A stretch of 10,000 nucleotides of DNA. It comes from Stramonita haemastoma (lineage: Eukaryota; Mollusca; Gastropoda; Neogastropoda; Muricidae). Each line of letters opens with the position of its first letter. Position 1 is the first letter of the stretch. The notes beneath the pieces were generated by a model. The model worked only from the letters and a program-made list of their open reading frames with translations. It ran no database searches and was not told the DNA's origin. This document shows positions 1-6,738 of this stretch, one piece after another. The stretch lies in assembly GCA_030674155.1 (NCBI GenBank), contig CM060342.1, forward strand, positions 10,553,676 to 10,563,675, given 5' to 3'. A program made the translations under genes and the position numbers.

Positions 1-17
1 CTACGACTACGACTACG

Positions 18-59
<42 letters not shown>
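1..59. repeat. (CTA)n / (CTACGA)n microsatellite
   Basis: The window opens inside a trinucleotide array. The first 20 or so bases alternate CTA with CGA, and the rest is a pure CTA run ending at 59. The array is cut by the window start, so its true length is unknown. It grades into GAA/AAC-rich sequence at 60-92. No reading frame across it is credible as a gene. Confidence 0.93.
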
Positions 60-275
60 GAGACGAAGAAGAACAACAAGAACAAGAAGAAACTGAAAAC
101 TCTGTGCCATAAATTCTCTCTTTTCTATCCCTCTCCTTAGTTTAGTTTCTTTCCCAGCCTCATTTCTTTTCTTCCTGTCACCTCTGTCTATGTCTATGTC
201 TGCCTATCTTGGTCCATTCTCCTGCCTTTTGTTTTCCCCCAGAAAGACTTAAAAGATAACAAATTTTTTCTCCCA
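60..275. other. Unassigned pyrimidine-rich sequence
   Basis: Mostly C/T-rich, low-information sequence with short repeats such as TCTATG around 187-205. I see no tRNA box, promoter or open frame worth naming. It ends at the repeat fragment starting at 276. Confidence 0.5.
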
Positions 276-339
276 TGCTGAAATCGGATGCGCTACGCTG
301 GGGCTAACTTGAACGTGCGCTTACCGGCAGCGCAACGCG
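276..339 (-). repeat. Interspersed repeat fragment, copy 1 (inverted relative to 4428-4488)
   Basis: Read on the minus strand, this begins GCGTTGCGCTG, runs through GTAAGCGC and AAGTTAG, and ends TAGCGCATC. The same ordered words occur on the plus strand at 4428-4488 with small gaps, so the two segments are homologous and inverted to one another. It lies directly beyond the 3' tail of the SINE at 346-786 and may be a decayed 3' domain of some LINE or SINE. Its family is not recognised. Confidence 0.6.
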
Positions 340-345
340 TTTTAC

Positions 346-786
346 TATTTTTGAAATTTTATTTTATACCACTTTACGTCACAGCAGATTTCTCTGTGTG
401 AAATTCAGGCTGCTCTCCCCAGGAGAGAGTGCGTCGCCATAAATGCAGCGTCACCCTTTTTGTTTTTCTTTTTTCCAGTCTGCAGCTGTATTTGTTTCCC
501 TATCAGAGTGGCTTTTTTTCTCACAGAATTATGCCATCGACAACCCCCTTGTTGCCGTGGGTTTCTTTTACGTGCGCTAAATAATGATGTGGAACACACG
601 GGACCTAAGTTTATTGTCTCATCCGAAAAGACTACCACCCAGACCACCACTCATGGTCTAATGGATGGGGGAGGGAGGGGGGGGAAAAGTTTGGGGCCCA
701 AACGAGGATTCGAACCACCGAACACTTCCGACCTGGACTTTCCACTTTCTAGGCAGGCGCGCTATAACCTCTAGACCACCGAACCA
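346..786 (-). mobile_element. tRNA-derived SINE, family B, near full length
   Basis: On the minus strand the element starts at about 786 with a tRNA-like head. The A box TGGTCTAGAGG lies at 769-779 and the B box GGTTCGAATCC at 706-716, and both fit the polymerase III consensus. A C-rich linker follows (G-rich on the plus strand, 665-685). Next comes a central block at 555-624, beginning GGATGAGAC and containing GGTCCCGTGTG and GCGCACGTAAAAG. Downstream are a short hairpin (539-556, GGCAAC with GTTGTC), a body, a second hairpin at 413-427 and an A/T-rich tail near 346-366. At about 440 bp it is long for a SINE but of a plausible architecture. I recall similar repeats from gastropods. No clear target-site duplication was found. 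Short frames crossing it are not genes. Confidence 0.85.
706..779 (-). promoter_or_regulatory. Internal RNA polymerase III promoter (A and B boxes) of SINE B
   Basis: On the minus strand, the A box TGGTCTAGAGG (769-779) and B box GGTTCGAATCC (706-716) match TRGYNNARNNG and GGTTCGANNCC at essentially every position. The boxes are about 63 bp apart, more than in most true tRNA genes. The anticodon-arm region does not read as a functional tRNA, so this is a retroposon promoter and not a tRNA gene. Confidence 0.75.
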
Positions 787-869
787 GTTTCATCCAGCAT
801 CCACAACAATAGCTGTTGTCTTAGTGTTGAAAGAAGAAAAAGATGAATTGGAGATTTCTGCTAGATCGC

Positions 870-910
870 CAATACAATCACAACAACATTAACAACAACA
901 ACAACAACAG
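870..910. repeat. (CAA)n microsatellite
   Basis: Imperfect CAA/ACA triplets, purest at 890-909. It lies in an otherwise unremarkable stretch (787-1007) in which I see no gene or RNA. Confidence 0.85.
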
Positions 911-1007
911 CATTTCAGTGGTAGAAAGGCTTATGTCCCGATTTAGCCAATCTTCTCCCTGGCCTTACATAAGACAGTAGTAATCCACGCAACAGAACAA
1001 GAAGGAA

Positions 1008-1281
1008 GGGTGGTGGTAGAGTGGTTAAATTAAGACGTTCACCTGTCTAACCAAGTAAACTGTGAGGTTCTGGGTTCGATTCCTACCTTCGCTCTTTTTT
1101 TTTTCTCTCCTAGTTTGACGAAAAGAAAAAAAAATCGAACTGAATGTCAAAAGTTGTTCTTCGGATGAAACCGTGGTCCCGTCTGTGTAAACGCATGCAG
1201 AACATCTTGCGCACACGTTAAAAACCCGTTCCGCTTTTTGGAAGAGTATGCCATTTTGTGTGCTGGTAGGAATGGATTACC
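1008..1281 (+). mobile_element. tRNA-derived SINE, family A, copy 1
   Basis: The plus strand carries a tRNA-like head with A box TGGTAGAGTGG at 1014-1024 and B box GGTTCGATTCC at 1073-1083, both perfect fits to the pol III consensus. A T/C-rich linker ending CTCCTAG follows at 1092-1113. The central block at 1162-1238 contains GGATGAAACC, GTGGTCCCGT, GCATGCAGAACATCTTG and CGCACACGTTAAAA. The 3' part, with GAAGAGTATGCC and TTGTGTGCTGG, is shared with the copies at 5000-5251 and 9795-10000 and fixes the approximate end. There is no coding capacity, so movement would need a partner LINE, which is not visible in the window. Exact ends are uncertain because no target-site duplication was found. 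Confidence 0.87.
1014..1083 (+). promoter_or_regulatory. Internal pol III promoter (A and B boxes) of SINE A copy 1
   Basis: A box TGGTAGAGTGG (1014-1024) and B box GGTTCGATTCC (1073-1083). This is the best-preserved pol III promoter of the family A copies here. The 59-bp spacing and the lack of a clean cloverleaf argue against a functional tRNA. Confidence 0.75.
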
Positions 1282-1355
1282 TATAAAAACAGCATGCACA
1301 CAGGTATTGTGTTTAGACGATATCTCCTGAAGTTATAATACGGTTACCTAAATAC

Positions 1356-1368
1356 GGGGGGGGGGGGG
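1356..1368. repeat. 13-base poly-G run
   Basis: Thirteen consecutive G on the plus strand, 22 bp before the CA array. Its length should be treated as uncertain because homopolymers are sequencing-error-prone. Confidence 0.9.
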
Positions 1369-1390
1369 AAAAATGGTCACATACGCAAAA

Positions 1391-1491
1391 TCACACACAC
1401 ACACACACACACAACACACACACACACAACACACACACACACACACACACACCACACACGCACGCACGCACACACCACTCACACACGACAA

Positions 1492-1527
<36 letters not shown>

Positions 1528-1736
1528 ACACACACACACCACACACGCATGCGCACCACGCACGCACGACACACACACACACACACAATCACACATACAC
1601 TCTCTCTCTCCCCACTCTCTCTCTCCCCCCCCCTCTCTCCCCCCCCCCTCCCCCTTCCTCCCTCCCCTCCCCCCTCTCCCTCCTCCTCTCTCTCTCCTCT
1701 CCCTCTCTCTCTCTCTCCCCTCTCTCTTCTTCTCTC

Positions 1737-1798
<62 letters not shown>

Positions 1799-1906
1799 CT
1801 CTCTCCTCTCTCTCTCTCCTCCTCTCTCTCTCTCCATCACACCACTCACACCACTCACCACCACTCACACACACACCCACACACCACGCACACACACACA
1901 CACCAC

Positions 1907-1937
<31 letters not shown>

Positions 1938-1982
1938 CAAGCACCACACACAACACACACACACATACATACACACACACAC
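1391..1982. repeat. Compound (CA)n-(CT)n-(CA)n microsatellite, 592 bp
   Basis: Three blocks lie end to end: CA-rich at about 1391-1600 with ACGC and ACCAC interruptions, CT-rich at 1600-1834 with C-run interruptions, and CA-rich again at 1835-1982 with CCACCA interruptions. The middle is about 235 bp of nearly pure polypyrimidine on the plus strand, able in principle to form triplex DNA. The flanking CA blocks are Z-DNA-prone. Open frames across it (His-Thr, Ser-Leu, Cys-Val, Glu-Arg repeats) are translations of the repeat and not genes. Confidence 0.97.
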
Positions 1983-1989
1983 GTATATG

Positions 1990-2204
1990 TCTTACAGTAA
2001 AAAATAAAAAAATAAAAACCTGCTAAGAGAGGGGTTAATTAAGCGAGGTGGAGCAGTTATTTGCATTGTTCCTGGACAATAGCCATTGTTCGCAAGGGTA
2101 GACACCAGCCATCCTGTGATGATTCCCGCTTCGTGGCTTGCGTCAGAAGAGAACACGGCACAAAGATGGTTATTTGCTGTCGCTGTGTCTTCTCTCTCGT
2201 TTTC
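1990..2204. other. Short complex stretch between microsatellites, no gene seen
   Basis: Complex sequence of mixed composition between the CA array and the TTC array. An AT-rich start (1998-2018, AAAAATAAAA-like) is followed by balanced sequence to about 2180. A 69-codon frame from 2061 crosses it but ends in poly-Ser from the TTC array. Nothing recognisable is encoded. Confidence 0.45.
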
Positions 2205-2883
2205 TGTTCGTTCTTGCTTTCTTCATTCTTCTCTTCTCTCTTTTCTTCTTCTTCTTCTTCTTCTTCTTAACTTCGCTTCTTCTTTCTCTCTTCTTCTCTC
2301 TCTTCTTGCTATTGCTTCTTTCTCGTCTTCTTCCTTCATCTTCTCTCTATCTTCATTCTCTTCTTCTTCTTCTTCTTCTTCTTTTCTCTTCTCTTCTTCT
2401 TCTTCTTCTTCTTCCAATTCTTCTTCTTGCATTTCTCTCTTCTTCTTCTGCAATTCTTCGTTCTTCTTCTTCTTCAATTCTTCGTTCTTCTCTTCTTCTC
2501 TTCTTCTATTCTTCTATTTTGCAATTTTTCGTCGTCTTCTTCGCAATTCATCTTCTCCGCAATTCTTCTTCTTCCTCCTCTTTTCCTCGCAATTCTTCTA
2601 TTTTGCAATTTTCGTCTTCTTCTTTGGAATTGTTCTTCTTCGCATTGTCCTCCTTTGCAATTCTTCTTCTTCTTCGCCATTCTTCTTCTTCTTCTTCTTT
2701 GATATTCTTCGCATTCTTCTTTGCAGTTCTTCTTCTTCGATATTCTTCTTTGCAATTTTTCTTCTTCTTCTTCTTCTTTGATATTCTTCGCAATTCCTCT
2801 TCTTCTTCTTCTTCTTCTTCTTCTTCTTCTTCTTCTTCTTCTTCTTCTTCTTCTTTCTCTTCTTCTTCTTCTTCTTCTTCTTT
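2205..2883. repeat. TTC/GAA-rich complex array 1
   Basis: Nearly all pyrimidine on the plus strand, built on TTC triplets. The longest clean run (2799-2855) holds about 19 units. Between runs are recurring non-TTC words: GCAATTC, CTATTTTGCAATTTTTCGTC (from 2512 and, with one T fewer, from 2595), TTTGGAATTGTTC (2623-2635) and GATATTCTTCGCA (2701 and 2780). These words also occur in array 2. Long frames in all phases translate to Ser/Leu/Phe or Glu/Lys/Arg tracts and are artefacts of the repeat. Confidence 0.95.
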
Positions 2884-3042
2884 ATTGGTATCCATGTTTG
2901 TGTGTGTTCATTTGTATCAATTGCTTTGTTTTTCTTGGATTTCTTTTCTTTTCTTTTGAGGGACTGGATGAAAAAAAAAAGTCTTATACTAATTATTACC
3001 CTCGAAAATAAAATTGCGTTTACGTTGCGTCTTCATCTTTCG
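2884..3042. other. AT-rich spacer between the two TTC arrays
   Basis: About 160 bp of complex, AT-rich sequence including an A run near 2971-2980. It is not built of TTC triplets, so the two arrays are separate blocks. Nothing recognisable is encoded. Confidence 0.5.
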
Positions 3043-3490
3043 CCATTCTTCTTCTTTCTTCTTCTTCTTCTTCTTCTTCTTCTTCTTCTTCTTCTTCTTC
3101 TTCTTCTTCTTCTTCTTCTTCTTCTTCTTCGCAATTCTTCTTCGCAATTCTTCTTCGCAATTCTTTTTCTTCTTCCCAATTCTTCTTCGCAATTCTTCTA
3201 TTTTGCAATTTTTCGTCTTCTTCTTTGGAATTGTTCTTCTTTGCAATCCTTCTTCTCTTCTTCTTCTTCTTCTTCTTCTTCTTCTTCTTCTTCTTCTTCT
3301 TCTTCTTCTTCTCTTTGATATTCTTCGCAATTCTTCTTTGCAATTTTTCTTCTTCTTCTTCTTCTTCTTCTTCTCTTCTCTTCTTCTTCTTCTTCTTCTT
3401 CTTCTTCTTCTTCTTCTTCTTCTTCCTCCTCCTCCTCCTCCTCCTCCTCTTCCTCCCCCTCCTCTTCACAATTCTTCTTCGCAATTCTTT
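3043..3490. repeat. TTC/GAA-rich complex array 2, with (CCT)n
   Basis: Opens with a clean TTC run of about 25 units (3056-3130), then GCAATTCTTC units, then a 54-bp segment at 3188-3241 matching 2588-2640 of array 1 with one extra T. A second clean run follows at 3257-3312, then TTTGATATTCTTCGCAATTC (3314-3333), a third run and a CCT block at 3426-3450. It abuts the end of the complex element at 3495-4295. Leu, Phe, Ser and Lys/Arg open frames across it are repeat translations. Confidence 0.95.
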
Positions 3491-3494
3491 TTTT

Positions 3495-4295
3495 GTTTTT
3501 GCTGCCTTATCTTCTGTGTCGTCCCCGTCCTGCTGTTCCCTCGCCGCTCATTTCAATCTTCCCCGCCACGGCCATACCCAGATTCGTTATGTCTCATCCT
3601 CAGGGTCGGGAGTCCACAGGGAGGCCACCAGCCAGAGGGGCCCTTCACTTCTGCTGGGTCACTTTGGTGGTGTTCAGTGGTGCCTGTTTTGAGCTAACAT
3701 ACGCAGGACACCACCTACTAAGCCCCCAACTAACGACAGTATTAGCTCTGTCGCGGAGCCAGAACGAGTGAGTCACCCACCTGAGGTAGCGCAGCGTCCC
3801 TCCAACGACCGTCTCCCCGCGAACCTCCAACCCCAAAGGGTTTGACACAAACTCACCACAGGCACAGAAGTGTATGGGGAAACCGAATCTGAGGTCACCA
3901 TGAGACCAGAGCAACCGGGACCACCGAATCAGAGTCATTTTTTAATTGCGCGATGATGTAATGATGCTGCTGTGGAAGTGCATGTGCTTTGAGACTCCTT
4001 GACAGGGTTGTACTCTACGCTTACTGTCATAATATATCCCGGCGTCAACCGGGCCCGAGAGATACAGACACCTGTAGTGTTGGTCAGGTAATTTAAGCAA
4101 CACTCTCAAACTCGCCTCCATAAAGTGGATTGAAGCTCGACTGTGTGGTCCCAGTCTCCCACTGAGCCCACAGCACACTCGCTCTGGGTAGGAGCCGGTC
4201 AGAGTCCGAAAAATCCCTATGACTCTTATGGGATTCGAATCTGCGACTTACCAGTCCGTAATCCTGACGCTAACCACTGCGCCATGGCGGCTGGT
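3495..4295 (-). mobile_element. Long complex repeat with tRNA-like head, possible composite SINE
   Basis: Read on the minus strand, a tRNA-like head starts at about 4293 with A box TGGCGCAGTGG (4274-4284) and B box GATTCGAATCC (4231-4241). About 730 bp of complex, GC-balanced sequence then leads to 3495, where it meets the GAA-rich array. Toward the far end it carries GGATGAGAC (3591-3599), the word that opens the central block of SINE B. It is long for a SINE, so alternatives are a short SINE inserted next to another repeat, or a non-autonomous retroposon with a borrowed 3' part. The body resembles repeats I recall from snail genomes, a memory and not a search. Minus-strand frames at 3645-3938 (97 codons) and 3942-4178 (78 codons) show no known domain. 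Confidence 0.55.
4231..4284 (-). promoter_or_regulatory. tRNA-like A and B boxes of the long element
   Basis: The A box TGGCGCAGTGG (4274-4284) is a perfect fit to TRGYNNARNNG, and the B box GATTCGAATCC (4231-4241) is a good fit. The 43-bp spacing is closer to a real tRNA gene than in the other SINE heads here. However, the flanks do not pair as an acceptor stem, so a functional tRNA is not called. Confidence 0.7.
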
Positions 4296-4427
4296 GTTCC
4301 GATTGTACCTTTAGAGTAAAACCCGTAACTACTTCGAACTTGAAATGTCCTTATGGTGGGTTTTTTTTTTTATCATCTTCGTCGAACGCTCAGACAGTTA
4401 CTATTTTTGTCTGTCATACAAGCGAAA

Positions 4428-4488
4428 AGCGCGTTGCGCTGTCGTTAAGCGCCTGACAAGTTAAGCCTAGCGCATCTGGATTCGGCGT
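4428..4488 (+). repeat. Interspersed repeat fragment, copy 2
   Basis: The plus strand carries GCGCGTTGCGCTG, GTTAAGCGC, AAGTTAAGCC and TAGCGCATC in the same order as the minus strand of 276-339. The preceding 4300-4427 includes CAGTTACTATTTTTGTCTGTC and a T run. It is complex but unassigned and could belong to the same element. Confidence 0.6.
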
Positions 4489-4558
4489 GGTTATGGTATA
4501 ATCATTATACGGTGTTTTGGTCTCTCTGCGTTTAGGGATTTCTGTCGTGTCGTTTACC

Positions 4559-4745
4559 TGTGTTTGCTTGTTTGCGTGTTTGTTTGGGTGTTTGCCTGTG
4601 GCTTATTTTGTTCCTGTAAGTGTTTGTTTTGTTGTTGTGTGTGCTTTTGTTTGTTTTAATTGTTTGTTTCACTATGTTCTCTCATTTTTTTTGTTTTATT
4701 GTTTATTCGTTTGCTTCTTTAATACTCTTTTTTGTTTGTTGGATT
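4559..4745. repeat. Degenerate TTTG-rich low-complexity sequence
   Basis: Imperfect TTTG and TGTT units, with few A and C. The 102-codon plus-strand frame at 4517-4825 reads as a Cys/Phe/Val-rich hydrophobic string produced by this repeat and continues into G-rich sequence. I do not call it a gene. Confidence 0.75.
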
Positions 4746-4756
4746 TTTTTTTTGGT

Positions 4757-4780
4757 GTGGTGGGGGGGACGGGGAGGGTT
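4757..4780 (+). other. G-rich tract with quadruplex potential
   Basis: Runs of 7, 4 and 3 G plus GG doublets occur within about 24 bp. A four-tract quadruplex is conceivable using a doublet, but this is inference from sequence only. Confidence 0.35.
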
Positions 4781-4838
4781 GTTCCCCGGCTAGAGCTCCG
4801 AGGTTTACCAGTGGTCAGAGTTTAGCGTATGCGACCCG

Positions 4839-4892
4839 CCCCCCCCCCCCCCCCCCCCCCCACACACCACACCACCACCACCACACTACCAC
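4839..4892. repeat. 23-base poly-C run followed by (CAC)n
   Basis: Twenty-three consecutive C (4839-4861), then CACACACCAC and CCA triplets to 4892. The run length may be inaccurate in the assembly. Confidence 0.92.
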
Positions 4893-4999
4893 CATTTAGG
4901 TAGCAGCATTCCAACTTCGAGGATGGTGACTAAACACGACACCTGTATGTATTCAGGGTTTTTATTGTGTGTGTTGTGGGGGGGGGCGGGGGGAAGGGT

Positions 5000-5251
5000 T
5001 CGTGATCTGTTCCCAATGAGTCACAATGTCCTTACTCTTCCAAAGGCAGGAACGGGTTTTCTAACGCGTGCATAAGATGTTTGCGAGCATTCGCACAGGG
5101 GACGTCGGTTTTATAGGCTCCGACATTCAGTTCGATATTTTTTTTGGTCAAACTGGGAAAGAAAGGGTGAGCTGGGAATCGGAACCCAGAACCTCCCAGT
5201 TTACTTATTAGGCAAGCGTAACGTCTTAATAATTAACTATCCTGCCACCTC
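5000..5251 (-). mobile_element. tRNA-derived SINE, family A, copy 2
   Basis: The minus strand repeats the layout of 1008-1281. The A box region TGGCAGGATAG (5237-5247) has one mismatch to consensus, and the B box (5175-5186) has an inserted C giving GGTTCCGATTCC. A pyrimidine linker CCCTTTCTTTCCCAG (5154-5168, read in reverse) and AGTTTGACC follow. The central block at 5046-5123 has GTCCCCTGTGCG, AACATCTTATGCAC and GTTAGAAAACCCGTTCC, and the end has GGAAGAGTAAGGACATTGTG. Decay of both boxes suggests an older, probably silent copy. The 3' edge borders a G-rich tract at 4978-4996. Confidence 0.84.
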
Positions 5252-5574
5252 GTTTTTATACTCTTTATCTTTTTAATTCTGTACTTCAAGATTCAAAGAT
5301 TTTAATTCAAGAACCCCCCTCCCTCCCCCCATCCCCCATTCCCCACTTCCTCATGGGGGACATGAAATGTGACAAAACCACAACATTGCAGGTGTGGGCG
5401 TGTGAGGAGATGTGAGGGTGACCGGGGCTGTGAGCATTAGATTCTATCAGGAGTAGGGCATGCATGTATTGTGTCCCCCCCTCCCCATACTAAGGAGTCT
5501 CTTGAGGGCCATTTACAGGCTTTGAGCTTTTGTTGTTGCTGTGCTGTTGATGGCTTTTGTCTTGTTTGTGGCTT
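5252..5574. other. Unassigned sequence between SINE and microsatellite chain
   Basis: AT-rich at 5252-5310, C-rich at 5310-5347, then balanced sequence to 5574. Minus-strand frames crossing its right half (for example 5437-5760) get most of their length from the ACAG/ACAT repeats. I see no exon signature, RNA gene or mobile element. Confidence 0.45.
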
Positions 5575-5642
5575 TATATATATAATATAATATAATAATA
5601 ATAGAAGAAGATAGACAAAGACAGACAGACAGACAGACAGAC

Positions 5643-5687
<45 letters not shown>

Positions 5688-5764
5688 GACAGACAGACAG
5701 ACATACATACATACATACATACATACATACATACATACATACATACATACATACATACATACAT
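5575..5764. repeat. Compound (TA/TAA)-(ACAG)n-(ACAT)n microsatellite
   Basis: A short TA/TAA-rich lead (5575-5603) gives way to ACAG units at 5620-5702, then ACAT units at 5701-5764. Register is kept across the switch, so the second array can arise from the first by a single G-to-T change in the unit. The ACAG block has two ACAGAG interruptions about 40 bp apart. The minus-strand Met-Tyr-Val-Cys frames here are repeat translations. Confidence 0.95.
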
Positions 5765-5805
5765 AAAACATAGAGAAGAGAGAATAAAGAGGTAGAGAGA
5801 GATAT

Positions 5806-5966
5806 GTATGTGTTATATATATAGTTATAATATATAGTTATATATATATAGTTATATATATATAGTTTATAGCATATATGTATGTCTGTGTGTGTTTGTG
5901 TGAGTGTGTGTTTGGGTGTTGTGAGTGTGTGTGAGTGTGTGTGTGTTTTATGTGTCTGTTTCTGTG
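5806..5966. repeat. TA-rich sequence then (TG)n
   Basis: TATATAGT-type units (5810-5875) are followed by imperfect TG repeats (5885-5966) with TTTG and GAG interruptions. Confidence 0.9.
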
Positions 5967-6007
5967 TATGTGTGTGTGTTATGATCTAGAGATAGATATA
6001 TATTAAG

Positions 6008-6010
<3 letters not shown>

Positions 6011-6084
<74 letters not shown>
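6011..6084. repeat. (TA)n dinucleotide array
   Basis: About 36 uninterrupted TA units. The sequence is self-complementary and could extrude as a cruciform. Pure TA arrays of this length are often unstable, and assembled length may be unreliable. Confidence 0.96.
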
Positions 6085-6086
<2 letters not shown>

Positions 6087-6143
6087 GATTTTGATTACAC
6101 AACCGTTTTAATGCACCATTACGGTAACTGCATTTTGACTTGA

Positions 6144-6250
6144 GGTGTGTGTGTGTGTGTTTGTGTGTACGTGTGTGTGTGCGTGCGTGCGTGGTTGTGG
6201 TGTGTGTGTGTGTGTTGTGTGTGTGGTGTGGTGTGTGTGTGTGTGTGAGA
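6144..6250. repeat. (TG)n array with GTGC and GGTG interruptions
   Basis: TG repeats interrupted by GTACG, GCGTGCG, GTGGTTG and TGGTG steps, ending in GAGAGAGA. On the plus strand it is the complement of the CA arrays at 1391 and 7868. Confidence 0.93.
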
Positions 6251-6507
6251 GAGATATTATATCATGTTATATCATATCATATACATAAAACATGCTCTGT
6301 TTCATTTTTTTAAAATCTGTTAAACCATGAATCATTGGTTTAAGTAGGTTCTTATTCAGCAGAAAATCGCCGGTACAAACAAATAGCTGTTAAGAGCAAC
6401 AAGAAATAACTAGCAACTTCTCTATATACACCACTGGAACAAAGTATATCCATGAGGAAACTTTCTCTCTTTTTTGCAGAAAGCAAATTATTTACACATT
6501 TCAGAAT
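6251..6507. other. Complex AT-rich spacer, no gene seen
   Basis: AT-rich sequence with ATATCAT-type words at 6254-6285, then ordinary-looking sequence to 6507. The 162-codon minus-strand frame at 6352-6840 draws about half its length from the purine array to its right. The part within this spacer shows no recognisable domain. Confidence 0.45.
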
Positions 6508-6617
6508 TGAAGAAGAAGAAAGGAGAGAAGAAGGAGAGAAGAGGAAGGAGGAGGAGGAGGAGAAGAAGATGAAGAAGACGGAGGAGAGGAGAGAGAAGAA
6601 GAAGATGAAGAAGAAGT

Positions 6618-6650
<33 letters not shown>

Positions 6651-6738
6651 AAGAAGAAGAGAAGAGAAGAGAAGAAGAGAAGAGGAGGAGGAAGGAGGGG
6701 AGAAGAAGAAGAAATAGAGATATAGAAGAAATAGAGGG
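6508..6738. repeat. GAA/GGA purine-rich array
   Basis: Almost pure purine on the plus strand: GAA and GGA triplets, with a clean AAG run near 6621-6660 and a G run at 6736-6744 just beyond. It is in opposite orientation to the TTC arrays at 2205-3490. Minus-strand Ser/Phe/Leu frames across it are artefacts. Confidence 0.94.

Noticed and set aside
1008..1091. A tRNA gene
   Set aside because: A and B boxes are present, but their spacing is too long and no acceptor stem pairs; a SINE body follows, shared with two other copies.
1373..2026. Long plus-strand open frame rich in His-Thr and Ser-Leu, and matching minus-strand Cys-Val and Glu-Arg frames
   Set aside because: All are translations of the CA/CT microsatellite, open in several frames at once with no complex domain.
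2086..3697. Long Ser/Leu/Phe frames and minus-strand Glu/Lys/Arg frames
   Set aside because: They follow TTC slippage, are open in most phases, and stop soon after the repeat ends.
3645..3938. 97-codon minus-strand frame with normal amino-acid mix
   Set aside because: It lies inside the putative retroposon, shows no known motif, and is short enough to be chance in GC-balanced DNA.
4231..4293. A tRNA gene on the minus strand
   Set aside because: The spacing is near normal, but acceptor pairing is not visible and the sequence continues into a complex repeat.
4517..4825. 102-codon Cys/Phe-rich frame that looks like a membrane protein
   Set aside because: Its hydrophobicity is produced by TTTG-type repeats, it runs into G-rich sequence, and no family is recognised.
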